This document shows, in pieces, positions 22,220-29,205 of a DNA stretch of 32,364 nucleotides. The stretch is from Treponema sp. (GTDB lineage: Bacteria; Spirochaetota; Spirochaetia; Treponematales; Treponemataceae), in the NCBI GenBank assembly GCA_017619795.1, contig JAFZRP010000060.1, positions 1-32,364 of the forward strand. Direction: 5' to 3'. Position numbers and translations under genes: made by a program. Within the stretch, counting starts at the first letter, position 1, and every line of letters starts with the position of its first letter. The notes below the pieces were generated by a model, which was not told where the DNA came from, ran no database searches, and was given only the letters and a program-made list of their open reading frames with translations.

Positions 22220-24196
22220 ATGGATAAAAAAGGAGTTGAGGCAGTTGCACTTTCAATCCGCAGCTTGTCTATGGACGCAATTCAGAAAGCAAATTCAGGT
22301 CACCCTGGACTTCCGCTTGGTGCCGCAGAAGCAGCCGCAGTTTTGTATGGCGAAGTAATGAAGCACAATCCTGCAAACTCAAAATGGGCAGATAGAGACC
22401 GTTTCGTTTTGTCAGCAGGTCATGGTTCTATGCTGCTTTACAGTATCCTTCATTTGGCTGGATATAAAGTAAGCATGGACGATATTAAGAACTTCCGTCA
22501 GGTTGGTTCAAAATGTCCTGGTCACCCGGAGTTTGGTGATACTGACGGTGTTGAATGTACTGGTGGTCCACTTGGACAGGGTGTTTCAATGGCTGTTGGT
22601 ATGGCTGTTGCTGAATCTATGCTCGCTGCAAAGTTCAATACTGCAAAACGCACAATCGTTGACCATTATACATACTCTCTCGTAGGCGAAGGCTGTCTCC
22701 AGGAAGGTGTTGCTTCTGAAGCTTGTTCTCTCGCTGGTAACCTTAAGCTTGGTAAACTCATCGTATTCTACGATCAGAATAAGATTTCTATTGATGGCTG
22801 CACAGACATCACCTTTACAGACAATATTGCTAAGCGCTATGAAGCTTATGGCTGGCAGGTACTTAAAGGCAATATGTATGATGTTGAAGGCATTGTAAAA
22901 CTGGTTGCAGAAGCTAAGGCTTGTTCAGACAAACCTTCTTTGATTATGCTTAAATCTGTAATTGGTAAGGGTGCTCCAAAGCAGGGTACAGCTGATGTTC
23001 ATGGTGCTCCTCTTGGTGCAGAAGGCATTATTGCTGCTAAGAAAAAGCTCGGTCTTCCTGTTGATAAGGATTTCTACGTTGTACCAGAAGCTTACAAATA
23101 TTTTGAAGCTAAAAAAGCTGCATTTGCTAAGGCAGAAGCAGACTGGAATGCTGAGTTTGCTGCATGGGCAAAAGAAAATCCTGAACTCAAGAAGCTTTGG
23201 GATGCTTACTATTCAGATGCAGTAACAGACGAAACAGTAAAAGACGTTACTTATAAAGTAGGCGATGCTTGTGCTACACGTGACGCTTCTGGAAAAGCTT
23301 TGAACGTAATCGCTGCACGCTTTGCAAACCTTGTTGGTGGTTCTGCAGACCTTATGGGACCAAACAAGACAGCTTTCAAGGCTACAGATAACGGAACTTT
23401 CAGCCCAGAAAATCGTGCCGGACGTACAATTGAGTACGGTATCCGTGAGTTTGCAATGTCTGCAGTTTGTGCAGGTATTTCTCTCCACGGTGGTCTCCGC
23501 CCATTCTGTGCTACATTCCTTGTATTTGCTGATTATCTCCGCCCAAGCTTGCGCGTAGTTTCTTTGATGAAACAGCCTGTAATTTATGTATTCACACACG
23601 ATTCAATTTACGTTGGTGAAGACGGACCTACACATCAGCCAATCGAAACAATGACATCTCTCCGTGCAATTCCTGGTGTTCAGGCAATCCGCCCTGGTGA
23701 CCCAGAAGAATCTATGGAAGCATGGAACATTGCATATGCAAGCAAGGATCATCCAGTTTGTATGGCATTTACACGCCAGGCTCTTGCAGTTTACAAGAAG
23801 GATGACAAGAGCTGGAAGAAGAACATGGCTGCAAACGGTGCTTACATCGTACAGAAAGGTTCTGACACTCCAGATATTACAATTCTTGCAAGCGGTTCAG
23901 AAGTAAATATGGCTCTTAAGGCAGCTGCTCTTGTTAAGGACAAGGTAATCCGCGTTGTTTCTGTTCCAGATTTGAAGAAGTTTGAAAGTCTTTCAAAGGC
24001 AAAACAGGACAAGATTATTGGTGATACAAAACGAATCGTTTGTACAGAAGCCGGTATTTCTATGGAATGGCTCCAGTTCACTTCAAAAGAAAACTGCTTC
24101 TGTATTGACACCTTCGGTACTTCAGGCCCTGCAAACAAGGTAGCTGAGTACATGGGCTTCACAGCAGAAAAACTTGCTAAGCTTTTGAAGAAATAA
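22220..24196 (+). CDS. tkt: Transketolase
   Basis: 658 residues, starting at the ATG at 22220 (AGAGG ahead); a GTG at 22193 would add nine residues with no binding site. Transketolase moves two-carbon units between sugar phosphates in the pentose phosphate pathway, using thiamine diphosphate. Visible motifs are SGHPG (26-30), the cofactor motif VGEGCLQEG (155-163) followed by the metal-binding N in YDQNKISIDG, and THDSIYVGEDGPTHQP in the pyrimidine domain. The cofactor motif has Glu where the family normally has Asp (GDG). Codon use is richer in cgt, cgc and ctc than in neighbours, as expected for a highly expressed gene. It closes the liv-to-tkt run. Confidence 0.93.
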   Translation: MDKKGVEAVALSIRSLSMDAIQKANSGHPGLPLGAAEAAAVLYGEVMKHNPANSKWADRDRFVLSAGHGSMLLYSILHLAGYKVSMDDIKNFRQVGSKCPGHPEFGDTDGVECTGGPLGQGVSMAVGMAVAESMLAAKFNTAKRTIVDHYTYSLVGEGCLQEGVASEACSLAGNLKLGKLIVFYDQNKISIDGCTDITFTDNIAKRYEAYGWQVLKGNMYDVEGIVKLVAEAKACSDKPSLIMLKSVIGKGAPKQGTADVHGAPLGAEGIIAAKKKLGLPVDKDFYVVPEAYKYFEAKKAAFAKAEADWNAEFAAWAKENPELKKLWDAYYSDAVTDETVKDVTYKVGDACATRDASGKALNVIAARFANLVGGSADLMGPNKTAFKATDNGTFSPENRAGRTIEYGIREFAMSAVCAGISLHGGLRPFCATFLVFADYLRPSLRVVSLMKQPVIYVFTHDSIYVGEDGPTHQPIETMTSLRAIPGVQAIRPGDPEESMEAWNIAYASKDHPVCMAFTRQALAVYKKDDKSWKKNMAANGAYIVQKGSDTPDITILASGSEVNMALKAAALVKDKVIRVVSVPDLKKFESLSKAKQDKIIGDTKRIVCTEAGISMEWLQFTSKENCFCIDTFGTSGPANKVAEYMGFTAEKLAKLLKK

Positions 24197-24200
24197 TGGC

Positions 24201-24221
24201 ATTCCGAACTTAATTCGGAAT
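24201..24221 (+). other. Short hairpin after tkt
   Basis: ATTCCGAA (24201-24208) pairs with TTCGGAAT (24214-24221) over a five-base loop. It has no U-tract, so it is more likely an mRNA 3' stabiliser or processing hairpin than a terminator. Confidence 0.4.
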
Positions 24222-24242
24222 TCGTTCACAAAATAATGACAT

Positions 24243-24281
24243 AAAAAGCACCTGGTTCTCTCGAATCGGGTGCTTTTTTTT
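24243..24281 (+). terminator. Rho-independent terminator after tkt
   Basis: AAAAGCACC pairs with GGGTGCTTTT around a 15-base loop, followed by a run of T. It ends the long plus-strand unit that begins at livH. Confidence 0.85.
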
Positions 24282-24421
24282 ATAGGGCAAAACTATTAAG
24301 TGTTTTTTCCTATCGGAAATTTTCTTTAGGGTGTGATACTAAATTGCAAAAAATATGAGAAAAAAGGTGTTTGTTTTATCATTTTGTGCTCGTATCCTTT
24401 AAAATCAAAAGGAGATAAAAA

Positions 24422-26080
24422 ATGTTAAAAAAACTTATTAAAACATTTTTAGCTGTAGCTGGCATTTCTATGTTGGCTTTATTGGCAGTGTCTTGCGGAA
24501 GCAAAGATACTGGTGGTGAAGATGATTCGTTACCTATTGGAATGACATTACGTGGTAAAACAGAAGCATTTACTATTTTTGAAACTTCAGCTGCTGCAGA
24601 TGTCAAAACTAATAGTGATGGATCTATAAGTTGGGTAGCTACTGCTGCTGGTGGCGGTGGTGGTGGTGTTTCTTTCTATGCAAAAAGTGATAAAACAGAA
24701 ATTAACATTGCAAACTATAAGGCAATCGAAATAGAATTGGATTATAGTCCTGTTGAAGGAAAGTGGGCAGCAAATGCTAAGAATCCTGGTTTTTGTATGA
24801 GAATCCTTCCGTATGATTCAACAGGTATATTTGGCGGATTTGTAGATCTGGAATATTTTGATTCAGCAGCCAAATCTGGTACACTCAAGAAAACAATCCA
24901 AATTCCTGATGATTTCGTACAAAAAGTTAAAGATAGTTCCGATTTTGATTTTATCAAAGGATTTGCTATTAAATTCAATGACTATCAAAGAGACAATGCT
25001 GATGGAGATCAGCTTAAAGTAACTTTAAAAGGTGTTAAATTTATTGAAAAATCAAATGCTGAAGAAGATACTCCATATACCGATGGTTTAACAGATGCTC
25101 AGCGTGGTAAAGTTGTATCAATTAATTATCCTACAAAAGATTGGTCTGTTTACTATGCTAAACAAAACGCTCCTAAGAATGTAAAAGCTGCTGAAGATGC
25201 TGTTACAGAAGCAGAAAAGGCTGTGAAAGAGGCAAAAACTGATGACGAAAAAACAGCTGCTAATGAGACTCTGGATAAAGCAAAGAAGACTCTAGAAGAT
25301 GCCAAAAAAGCAAAAGAAAATGCTGATGCAAGTGAGGTAACAGAGTATAACAAGCATGCTTGGGTTTATTTGCCAGCTGGATATGATGCAAACGACAAGA
25401 ATACAAAATATCCTGTTTTCATTCTTCTCCATGGATTCTATCAAAATGAAAATACTTGGGGACTTACAGATCAAGGTCTTGGTGGAAAAATTAAAGGCTA
25501 TATGGATCGTGGTATGGCAAGTGGTAAAGTTGAGAAGTTTATTCTTGTTTGTGCAACAGGTGTTGCAAGTAAGAATTGGGGACCTAATGGAGCTGGTAGC
25601 GATACTGATGGTTTTAATGCATTTGGTGGAGAACTTAGAAATGATCTTCTTCCATATATTCAGGCTAATTATAATGCTGCTGAAGGACGTGATAATTACG
25701 CAATTGCAGGTCTTTCAATGGGTGGTGGGCAGACCTTTAACATTGGTATTGGTGAATGTCTGGACCTCTTCAGTAATTTTGCTGGTTTCTCTGGAGCTTT
25801 GTTCACAACAGCTGAAGCGTTTACAACAAAGGTTGATGGAACTGCAGCATTCGATGGTCTTAAGATTCACAATCTTTATATGATTTGTGGTGATGCAGAT
25901 TGGATGGTATATGGTTCATTCCCTAGCTATGTAGATGCTATGAAGGCTTGGACAACAAGGGTTGAAAACTTTGAATCTTATGTATATCCAGGTGGAACTC
26001 ATGACTTCCCTGTATGGTATAAAGGTTTCAACGATTTTATTCAGATGGTATTCCAGAAAGGTGTTCAGCTCTACGAATAG
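24422..26080 (+). CDS. Lipoprotein esterase, CE1-type (feruloyl or acetylxylan esterase), with helical insert
   Basis: 552 residues; GGAG precedes the start. The signal peptide ends in LLAVSC, a lipobox with lipidated C25. Residues about 40-210 form a beta-sandwich-like domain, perhaps carbohydrate-binding, with a poly-glycine run at 77-82. The alpha/beta-hydrolase part starts near 228. It has LLHGF (oxyanion hole, 335-339), the nucleophile S432 in AGLSMGGG, an acid candidate D491 or D493 in CGDADW, and H527 in PGGTHDFPVW. This matches CE1 esterases that free ferulate or acetate from plant xylan. Residues about 251-305, rich in Ala, Lys and Glu, form a coiled-coil-like insert just before KHAWVYLPAGYD. 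It is flanked by terminators, so expressed alone. Confidence 0.82.
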   Translation: MLKKLIKTFLAVAGISMLALLAVSCGSKDTGGEDDSLPIGMTLRGKTEAFTIFETSAAADVKTNSDGSISWVATAAGGGGGGVSFYAKSDKTEINIANYKAIEIELDYSPVEGKWAANAKNPGFCMRILPYDSTGIFGGFVDLEYFDSAAKSGTLKKTIQIPDDFVQKVKDSSDFDFIKGFAIKFNDYQRDNADGDQLKVTLKGVKFIEKSNAEEDTPYTDGLTDAQRGKVVSINYPTKDWSVYYAKQNAPKNVKAAEDAVTEAEKAVKEAKTDDEKTAANETLDKAKKTLEDAKKAKENADASEVTEYNKHAWVYLPAGYDANDKNTKYPVFILLHGFYQNENTWGLTDQGLGGKIKGYMDRGMASGKVEKFILVCATGVASKNWGPNGAGSDTDGFNAFGGELRNDLLPYIQANYNAAEGRDNYAIAGLSMGGGQTFNIGIGECLDLFSNFAGFSGALFTTAEAFTTKVDGTAAFDGLKIHNLYMICGDADWMVYGSFPSYVDAMKAWTTRVENFESYVYPGGTHDFPVWYKGFNDFIQMVFQKGVQLYE

Positions 26081-26103
26081 TCCATATTCGATGATTATAA
26101 AAG

Positions 26104-26127
26104 ATTCCCGTGTCAAAGCTCGGGAAT
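26104..26127 (+). other. Hairpin after the esterase gene
   Basis: ATTCCCG (26104-26110) pairs with CGGGAAT (26121-26127). There is no U-tract of its own; it precedes the stronger terminator. Confidence 0.4.
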
Positions 26128-26132
26128 GACAC

Positions 26133-26174
26133 AAAAAAAAGCATCTGGCTTCATCAAGTCAGATGCTTTTTTTT
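26133..26174 (+). terminator. Rho-independent terminator after the esterase gene
   Basis: A run of A plus GCATCTG (26141-26147) pairs with CAGATGC (26160-26166) plus a run of T. It is a strong hairpin usable in both directions. Confidence 0.85.
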
Positions 26175-26244
26175 GTGTGTAAATGTGTGTGCAGCGCTTG
26201 TGGAATACAAAAAGTGAAGTGTGGCAATCAGGTACGAGCAGAAC

Positions 26245-26284
26245 TTACGTATAAAATCTAGTAGAATTGTCAAATTATACGTAA
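26245..26284. repeat. Inverted-repeat element, copy 1
   Basis: TTACGTATAA and TTATACGTAA are perfect 10-base arms around 20 bases. Confidence 0.85.
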
Positions 26285-26349
26285 GAATTGACGAAATGAA
26301 CAGACTGGAAATAAAAAAGTGAAGTACGGCTGCCAGTTGAGAACAGGGC

Positions 26350-26389
26350 TTACGTATAAAAGCTGAAAAATCCATCAAATTATACGTAA
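26350..26389. repeat. Inverted-repeat element, copy 2
   Basis: Perfect 10-base arms identical to copy 1 around a 20-base centre that differs at many positions but keeps ATCAAA-like bases before the right arm. Confidence 0.85.
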
Positions 26390-26454
26390 AGATTTAAAAA
26401 ATGAGCAAGGTGGAACTCAAAAAGTGAACTACTTTAGTCAGTAGTGACTTACAC

Positions 26455-26494
26455 TTACGTATAAAATCAAGTAAAATCGGCAAATTAGACGTAA
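26455..26494. repeat. Inverted-repeat element, copy 3
   Basis: The left arm is perfect; the right arm is TTAGACGTAA, one change from copies 1 and 2. The centre is again 20 bases. Confidence 0.85.
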
Positions 26495-26559
26495 GAATTG
26501 GAAAAATGAGTAAACTCAAACTCAAAAAGCGAAGTACAACAGGCAGTTGTCAGCAGCAA

Positions 26560-26599
26560 TTACGTATAAAATCAAACAAAATCATCAAATAATACGTAA
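26560..26599. repeat. Inverted-repeat element, copy 4
   Basis: The left arm is perfect; the right arm is TAATACGTAA, one change. The centre is again 20 bases. It lies 90 bases before the nuclease-like gene. Confidence 0.85.
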
Positions 26600-26689
26600 T
26601 ACTAAAGAATTAAGATCAGAAAATAGCTAATTAACTCGTACATAGCTAAAAAACTTGTCAAATCCAAAAAATTGGCTTATCTTTATGTT

Positions 26690-27547
26690 ATGAATAAATC
26701 GGAAAGAGAGTATATTTCATCAGATAAGATAATTCAGGTTTTGGAGCAACGCATTTCAATACTGAATGCGCTGTTGTTAGAAAAACGTAAGGCTCTAAAA
26801 AATGTACCATCTGGTTCTTTGCGTATTGCAAAAAGTAATGGCGTTGTTCAGTATTACAGGCGAATGAATCCTAAGGATACAACAGGAAGCTATATTCATG
26901 CAAAAGACAAGGTGCTTGTAAAACGTCTAGCACAAAAGGAATATGATAAAAAAGTCTCCCTTGCTGTACAAGCAGAAATAGCGCTTTTGAATCATACTCT
27001 AAAAACCTACAATAAAATGAATGACAGGAAACTCTTGGCAGAAAAGGTGTTTGAAAAGTTTCGACCTTTATGGCAGGTTCTTATACATCCGGTACGAATA
27101 CCAGATTCCTTATATGTGCAGGAATGGCAGTCAGTTACATATACGGGAAAAGATTTTTCAGAAGATATGGCAGAATATCTGACTGCAAGAGGCGAAAGAG
27201 TTCGTTCAAAATCTGAAATCATTATTGCAGACACACTTTTCCGGCTTAAGATTCCCTACCACTATGAATATCCGGTCGACATAAGAACCACAAATGGCGA
27301 AAAGCTAACATTTTATCCGGATTTTACTTGTCTTAATCTGCGAACACGCCAGGAGTTTTACTGGGAACATTTTGGTATGATGGATAATTCTGAATATTCG
27401 GAACGTGCTGTGCAAAAGCTTCGCCTATACGAACAAAATGGAATTGTTCCCGGCAAAAACCTCATAATCACAATGGAAACTTCAACGATTCCAATAAATA
27501 CAAAACAAATAGAACTTCTTGCGAAGTCCTATTTGTTTAATACATGA
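26690..27547 (+). CDS. PD-(D/E)XK nuclease-like protein
   Basis: 285 residues from the ATG at 26690; a TTG at 26672 would add six. Neither has a clear ribosome-binding site. The N-terminal half is helical and charged. The C-terminal half has RSKSEIIIADTLFRLKIPYHYEYPV, then FYPDFTCL and EFYWEHFGMM, which match the PD-(D/E)XK nuclease core: Glu in SKSE (E176), D211 in YPDF, and E222 or E226 next to H227. The last motif has E-H instead of E-x-K. Similar stand-alone proteins are common in Firmicutes and treponemes, with no assigned function that I know. It sits downstream of the 105-bp repeats; a functional link is only positional. Confidence 0.6.
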   Translation: MNKSEREYISSDKIIQVLEQRISILNALLLEKRKALKNVPSGSLRIAKSNGVVQYYRRMNPKDTTGSYIHAKDKVLVKRLAQKEYDKKVSLAVQAEIALLNHTLKTYNKMNDRKLLAEKVFEKFRPLWQVLIHPVRIPDSLYVQEWQSVTYTGKDFSEDMAEYLTARGERVRSKSEIIIADTLFRLKIPYHYEYPVDIRTTNGEKLTFYPDFTCLNLRTRQEFYWEHFGMMDNSEYSERAVQKLRLYEQNGIVPGKNLIITMETSTIPINTKQIELLAKSYLFNT

Positions 27548-27571
27548 GGATTTTGTTCAATTTGTAAGTAA

Positions 27572-27600
27572 TTGTAAATCACCAATCGAGTAATTTACAA
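27572..27600. other. Weak hairpin between convergent genes
   Basis: TTGTAAAT (27572-27579) pairs with ATTTACAA (27593-27600). The stem is AT-only apart from two pairs and has no strong U-tract. It may end either the nuclease-like gene or trpB2, with low certainty. Confidence 0.3.
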
Positions 27601-27608
27601 ATCTTTAA

Positions 27609-28979
27609 TTAGATTTTTGGCAATGTAGCAAAACCTTTTTCCAAGTCTGCATCGGTTGGGATGTAGTCGGTCATTGTACCGTCGTTGAAGGCTTTGTAAG
27701 CATACATGTCGAAGTAGCCGGTTCCGGTGAGGCCGAAAACAATTGTCTTTTCTTCGCCGGTTTCCTTGCATTTAAGGGCTTCGTCAATGGCAACCTTAAT
27801 TGCGTGGCTGCTTTCTGGAGCTGGCAGGATTCCTTCAATTCGTGCAAATTGCTGGGCTGCTTCAAAAACAGCAGTCTGTTCAACAGCACGGGCTTCAATC
27901 AATCCATCATCATAAAGCTGAGAAAGAATACCGCTCATTCCATGATAGCGCAAGCCGCCTGCATGGTTAGGAGAAGGCATAAACTCACTGCCAAGAGTAT
28001 ACATTTTTGCGAGTGGGCAAACGTGACCGGTATCGCAGAAGTCGTAGGTAAACTTTCCGCGGGTAAGGCTAGGGCAGCTTGCCGGTTCAACTGCAATAAA
28101 GCGATAGTCAGCTTCACCACGGAGCTTGCGTCCCATAAATGGAGAAATAAGACCACCAAGATTTGAACCGCCGCCTGCACAACCAATAATAATATCCGGC
28201 TTGATTCCGTATTTATCCAAGGCAGTCATAGTTTCAAGACCGATAACACTCTGGTGCAGCAAAACCTGATTCAAAACGCTTCCCAAAACATAGCGGTAGC
28301 CTTCCTGTTTAGTTGCAGCTTCAACTGCCTCAGAAATTGCACATCCAAGACTTCCATCTGTATTAGGGAACTCCTTCAAAATTGCTCGTCCAACTTCTGT
28401 AGTATTACTTGGCGACGGTGTGATTTTTGCACCATAGGTTCGAATCACTTCACGGCGGAACGGCTTCTGCTCATACGAGCACTTTACCATATAAACCTGA
28501 CAATCCAAGTCAAAATAAGCGCAGGCCATAGAAAGGGCTGTTCCCCACTGTCCCGCACCTGTTTCGGTAGTAACACCCTTCAAGCCCTGCTTCTTAGCGT
28601 AATAGGCCTGAGCAATTGCCGAGTTAAGCTTGTGGCTTCCACTTGTATTGTTTCCTTCAAACTTGTAGTAGATTTTTGCCGGTGTTCCAAGTTTTTTCTC
28701 CAGACAGTAAGCGCGTACTAATGGAGAAGGGCGATACATCTTATAAAAATCACGGATTTCCTGTGGAATAGGAATGTAAGCATCTGTTTCATTCAGCTCC
28801 TGTTTTACAAGCTCATCACAGAAAACGTGAGAAAGCTCCTCTGCTGTACAAGGTTTTCCAGTTCCCGGATTCAAAAGTGGAGCCGGTTTTTTCTTCATAT
28901 CTGCGCGAACATTATACCAAGCTTCCGGCATCTCCTTTTCGTTCAGATAGATTTTGTAGGGTATTTCGTTGTGTGCCAT
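27609..28979 (-). CDS. Tryptophan synthase beta chain, TrpB2 type
   Basis: 456 residues, longer than the roughly 400 of TrpB1 and typical of TrpB2. The start at 28979 has AGGAGGT ahead; the frame extends to 29036 without one. TrpB joins indole and serine using pyridoxal phosphate. The cofactor lysine is K117 in SGSHKLNSA, the catalytic Glu is E139 in ETGAGQWG, and the phosphate loop is CAGGGSN. YRPSPLVRA and PAPESSHAI are further TrpB2 marks. No trpA or other trp gene is nearby. TrpB2 enzymes often act without TrpA, as indole-salvaging or serine-using enzymes, so this may scavenge indole. It is divergent from prs. Confidence 0.88.
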   Translation of the reverse strand: MAHNEIPYKIYLNEKEMPEAWYNVRADMKKKPAPLLNPGTGKPCTAEELSHVFCDELVKQELNETDAYIPIPQEIRDFYKMYRPSPLVRAYCLEKKLGTPAKIYYKFEGNNTSGSHKLNSAIAQAYYAKKQGLKGVTTETGAGQWGTALSMACAYFDLDCQVYMVKCSYEQKPFRREVIRTYGAKITPSPSNTTEVGRAILKEFPNTDGSLGCAISEAVEAATKQEGYRYVLGSVLNQVLLHQSVIGLETMTALDKYGIKPDIIIGCAGGGSNLGGLISPFMGRKLRGEADYRFIAVEPASCPSLTRGKFTYDFCDTGHVCPLAKMYTLGSEFMPSPNHAGGLRYHGMSGILSQLYDDGLIEARAVEQTAVFEAAQQFARIEGILPAPESSHAIKVAIDEALKCKETGEEKTIVFGLTGTGYFDMYAYKAFNDGTMTDYIPTDADLEKGFATLPKI

Positions 28980-29047
28980 ATAAGTACCTCCTGGCATAAA
29001 GTTTGTTTGTTGTTGTGTTTCTATTAGTAGTAACACTTTGTACGAGT

Positions 29048-29076
29048 AATATAGTTTATAAAAATGTTTCTGTCAA
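29048..29076 (-). promoter_or_regulatory. Sigma-70-type promoter for trpB2
   Basis: On the minus strand the -35 is a perfect TTGACA (29071-29076) and the -10 is TATATT (29048-29053), 17 bases apart. The leader is about 60 bases. No clear attenuator or operator was seen in it. Confidence 0.8.
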
Positions 29077-29141
29077 TAGAAACGCAGAAAAAAGTGTAAA
29101 AAAAATAAGAAAAATGTAAAAAGTTTGCAATATATCTTTAA

Positions 29142-29170
29142 TTGTAATAAATCTAACAATATGCTATATT
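29142..29170 (+). promoter_or_regulatory. Sigma-70-type promoter for the prs unit
   Basis: The -35 is TTGTAA (29142-29147) and the -10 is TATATT (29165-29170), 17 bases apart. Transcription would start near 29177, about 29 bases before the ATG. Confidence 0.65.
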
Positions 29171-29205
29171 ATGGCTGATAAATCCCACTATAAACGAGGT
29201 CCAAT

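Larger units (their letters stand above)
26209..26628. repeat. Four tandem 105-bp repeats, each with an inverted-repeat core
   Basis: The units start at 26209, 26314, 26419 and 26524, marked by AAAAAGTGAAGT or one-base variants, and are exactly 105 bases apart. Each contains an inverted repeat 36 bases further on (left arm TTACGTATAA, right arm TTATACGTAA) and, in the first three units, a tail with ATGA and a GGAA/CAAACTC-like block. The stretch between the blocks is diverged but alignable without gaps. Unit four loses similarity after its core. A tail-like sequence (GTGGAATAC) just before 26209 hints at an eroded earlier copy. This fills most of the gene-free stretch 26081-26689. Its function is unknown. 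Confidence 0.85.

Noticed and set aside
24201..24221. Terminator directly after tkt
   Set aside because: The hairpin has no U-tract, while a strong one with a U-tract follows 20 bases later.
26154..26378. Minus-strand ORF of 74 codons in the repeat region
   Set aside because: It begins with TTG, has no ribosome-binding site, runs through a terminator hairpin, and owes its length to the 105-bp period. In-frame stops interrupt the same frame in the neighbouring units.
26209..26628. CRISPR-like array
   Set aside because: The units are 105 bases, with an inverted repeat inside each one, and the sequence between the cores is similar from unit to unit. CRISPR spacers would be unrelated to each other, and no cas genes are present.
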